The notes under the pieces are model-generated. The model saw only the letters and a list, made by a program, of their open reading frames with translations. It was not told where the DNA came from and ran no database searches. From Lentisphaerota bacterium (GTDB taxonomy: Bacteria; Verrucomicrobiota; Kiritimatiellia; RFP12; UBA1067), in the NCBI GenBank assembly GCA_022839525.1, contig JALHET010000082.1:1-7942 (forward strand): DNA of 7,942 nt. Direction: 5' to 3'. Position numbers and translations under genes: made by a program. This document shows, piece after piece, positions 6,521-7,942 of the stretch; the first letter of the stretch is position 1; each line of letters begins with the position of its first letter.

Positions 6521-6527
6521 CACCTTT
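6521..6527 (-). promoter_or_regulatory. Ribosome binding site of the candidate immunity gene
   Basis: AAAGGTG lies 5 nt before the ATG at 6515, inside the 27-nt gap after the RHS stop codon. It is one of the clearest Shine-Dalgarno sequences in the window and supports both the start choice and efficient translation from an RHS-immunity transcript. Confidence 0.5.
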
Positions 6528-6542
6528 CAGTCGGATTTTGGA

Positions 6543-7942
6543 CTAGGAATTACGATGGCCGTCGAACAGCAAATTCCCATTTTGCATCACGAAAATCGCA
6601 TTTCCGAATCGGTTTTCCCTTTCGATATCGCCTTGAGCGCGTATCGAGTAGTCATAAAATTGTGACCAAGCATCGCTAGTGATCGTGCCAAGATAATCCT
6701 CAAGCGCCCATTTTGCGGCTTTGAAGCCACCTTTCCTGCACACTTTACCGCATTTTGTTGCCTCGGCACCCAATCCGCTGACAGGGCCATAATATGCGGT
6801 AAAACCAGCAATTAGAGCACCACCCCGCTTTTGCTCATGCTCGATGATGACATCATACCCCTTGGCCGTTACGAACCGTCCAATCGCATCCTCTGACAAC
6901 CAGTGCGCGTGGATGACCATTTTCCGCTTTGAGGCACGTTTCACTCTTGCACAACATTTCCCCTCTCGGACAATCTCAGCATCCGTGGTTTCGAAAATGT
7001 CTGGTCCACGTGCCCATGTTTTGGCGAAAAGCGTCGCGTTTTCATTCTTCCGCACTGGGACTTTCTGGTAATCAAGTTCGATTTCAAGGTCACGAGTCAG
7101 AGGAAACAGCCCCAATCGGTCAATTCTGTTCATTGGGTCATTCCCGACAAAACCATACTCATTCAACCCGCCATTTACACCAATAGGGTCGCGGTTGAGC
7201 CAGCGCATGAGTTCCGGGCTGTAGAAGCGGTAGCCGTAGTAATACCATCCCGTCACATGGTTGAGGTACTTCGTCGAGAACCAGAAGTTGAAGGTGTCCG
7301 CCATCGGCCCAGACGCAACAACGGTGTTCCCGTACGGGCCGTATTCGCGATGAGCGACAACCGTTCCGTTTGTGTTCAGATAATCCGTTATGTTGCCGTT
7401 GCCGTCGTAGAGCGGGAAGTACCACGCGCCGCCGACGCGGGTGGCGAGCAGGCCGCCGACACCGCCCGCGCCGCCGCGCGTTCCTGAGAGGTCCTTGCCC
7501 CAGACGTGCTCGCGGGTTTCAGTCACGCCGCCGGTGCGAGTGATTTTTTCCAGCACGGGCAGCCAGCCGTCGTAGATGAAGGTGCGGGTCTCGACGGTGT
7601 CCCATGTTCCTGGCTGCGAGGGATCCATGGGGTAACCCGCGCCGCGTCCGCTCAGCACTTCCACGCGCGTCTCCACAAGTCGGCTCTTATGGTCGTATCG
7701 ATTGAAGACCCTGCGCGCGCCGTTGGTGGCGCCGCCCCAGCCCGGCTCGGATCGCACCAGCCGGTTTTCCGCGTCCCAAGCGTGATACCAGTCCCCGAGG
7801 CGCGTCATGTTGCCGTCAGCGTCATACGCCACGGCAACGGAAGGCGTGACTGCGGTGTACTGGTTGAGACAGTTGGCCGCGTATGTATTGGTCAGGGTGT
7901 TCGCCGCCGACCAGACGCGGTTGCCTATGGCATCGTACGCGT
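6543..7942 (-). CDS. RHS repeat protein with unrecognised C-terminal toxin-like tip, 5'-truncated by the window edge
   Basis: The frame is open to the right edge; 465 residues are visible and the N-terminus lies beyond the window. A GTG at 7832 is internal, since repeat sequence continues in frame upstream. YD repeats (YDAIGNRVW, then YDADGNMTRLGDWYH) lead into the RHS core and its terminus: GWYYYGYRFYSPELMRWLNRDPIG (positions 7182-7253), NEYGFVGNDPMNRIDRLGL. RHS proteins form a hollow shell enclosing a C-terminal effector, released after the core for contact-dependent or secreted killing. The tip (6546-7109, about 188 residues) matches no toxin family I know. It contains KCCARVKRASKRK, VIIEHEQKRGG, a CGKVC cysteine pair and a helical end with DYSIRAQGDIERENRFGN. 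EHE within a helix recalls zinc peptidases, but the second histidine of HExxH is absent (HEQKR). Toxicity is inferred from architecture. Confidence 0.9.
   Translation of the reverse strand, partial: AYDAIGNRVWSAANTLTNTYAANCLNQYTAVTPSVAVAYDADGNMTRLGDWYHAWDAENRLVRSEPGWGGATNGARRVFNRYDHKSRLVETRVEVLSGRGAGYPMDPSQPGTWDTVETRTFIYDGWLPVLEKITRTGGVTETREHVWGKDLSGTRGGAGGVGGLLATRVGGAWYFPLYDGNGNITDYLNTNGTVVAHREYGPYGNTVVASGPMADTFNFWFSTKYLNHVTGWYYYGYRFYSPELMRWLNRDPIGVNGGLNEYGFVGNDPMNRIDRLGLFPLTRDLEIELDYQKVPVRKNENATLFAKTWARGPDIFETTDAEIVREGKCCARVKRASKRKMVIHAHWLSEDAIGRFVTAKGYDVIIEHEQKRGGALIAGFTAYYGPVSGLGAEATKCGKVCRKGGFKAAKWALEDYLGTITSDAWSQFYDYSIRAQGDIERENRFGNAIFVMQNGNLLFDGHRNS
7269..7940 (-). repeat. RHS core direct repeat, copy B (5' portion of the intact RHS core)
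   Basis: This is the counterpart of 4846-5544, in the same orientation about 2.4 kb away, with the toxin tip and candidate immunity gene between them. Homology stops at FSTK on one side and runs off the window on the other. Such repeats could support recombination that replaces or deletes the intervening module. Confidence 0.85.

Overview
The window looks like accessory-leaning chromosome from a moderately GC-rich bacterium, most plausibly of the PVC superphylum (Kiritimatiellota, Lentisphaerota or Verrucomicrobiota). That placement is an inference. It rests on a LarA-type enzyme beside a DUF1080 (3-keto-disaccharide hydrolase) secreted protein, a fused siroheme decarboxylase, a large RHS locus, and two short dispersed repeats that I associate with environmental genomes of this kind. 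No rRNA, tRNA, transposase or CRISPR array is visible.

Plus strand, 1-1502: the C-terminal two thirds of a nickel-pincer lactate racemase (LarA family) with all expected active-site residues, then a 216-residue exported DUF1080 protein. A perfect 9-bp hairpin follows its stop codon.

Minus strand, 1628-4638: reading leftward, a fused AhbA-AhbB siroheme decarboxylase, then erythronate-4-phosphate dehydrogenase (pdxB) 4 nt later, then a TetR-family regulator with its own recognisable promoter. The first two look like a cofactor operon, joining alternative haem synthesis to pyridoxal phosphate synthesis. The regulator converges on the DUF1080 gene.

Minus strand, 4822-7942: an RHS (polymorphic toxin) locus. 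Reading leftward it holds the 3' end of an RHS gene with a complete core terminus and an unrecognised C-terminal tip of about 188 residues, then a small membrane-anchored protein 27 nt downstream in the position of an immunity gene, then an orphan RHS cassette. The orphan repeats about 0.7 kb of the first RHS core but ends just before the most conserved part of the core and carries no tip. The tip and the small gene are visibly lower in GC than their surroundings, as expected of exchangeable toxin-immunity modules. The orphan also holds two unrelated dispersed repeats inside its reading frame.

The most interesting part is the unassigned tip with its candidate immunity protein (5988-7109), followed by the repeat-invaded orphan cassette.
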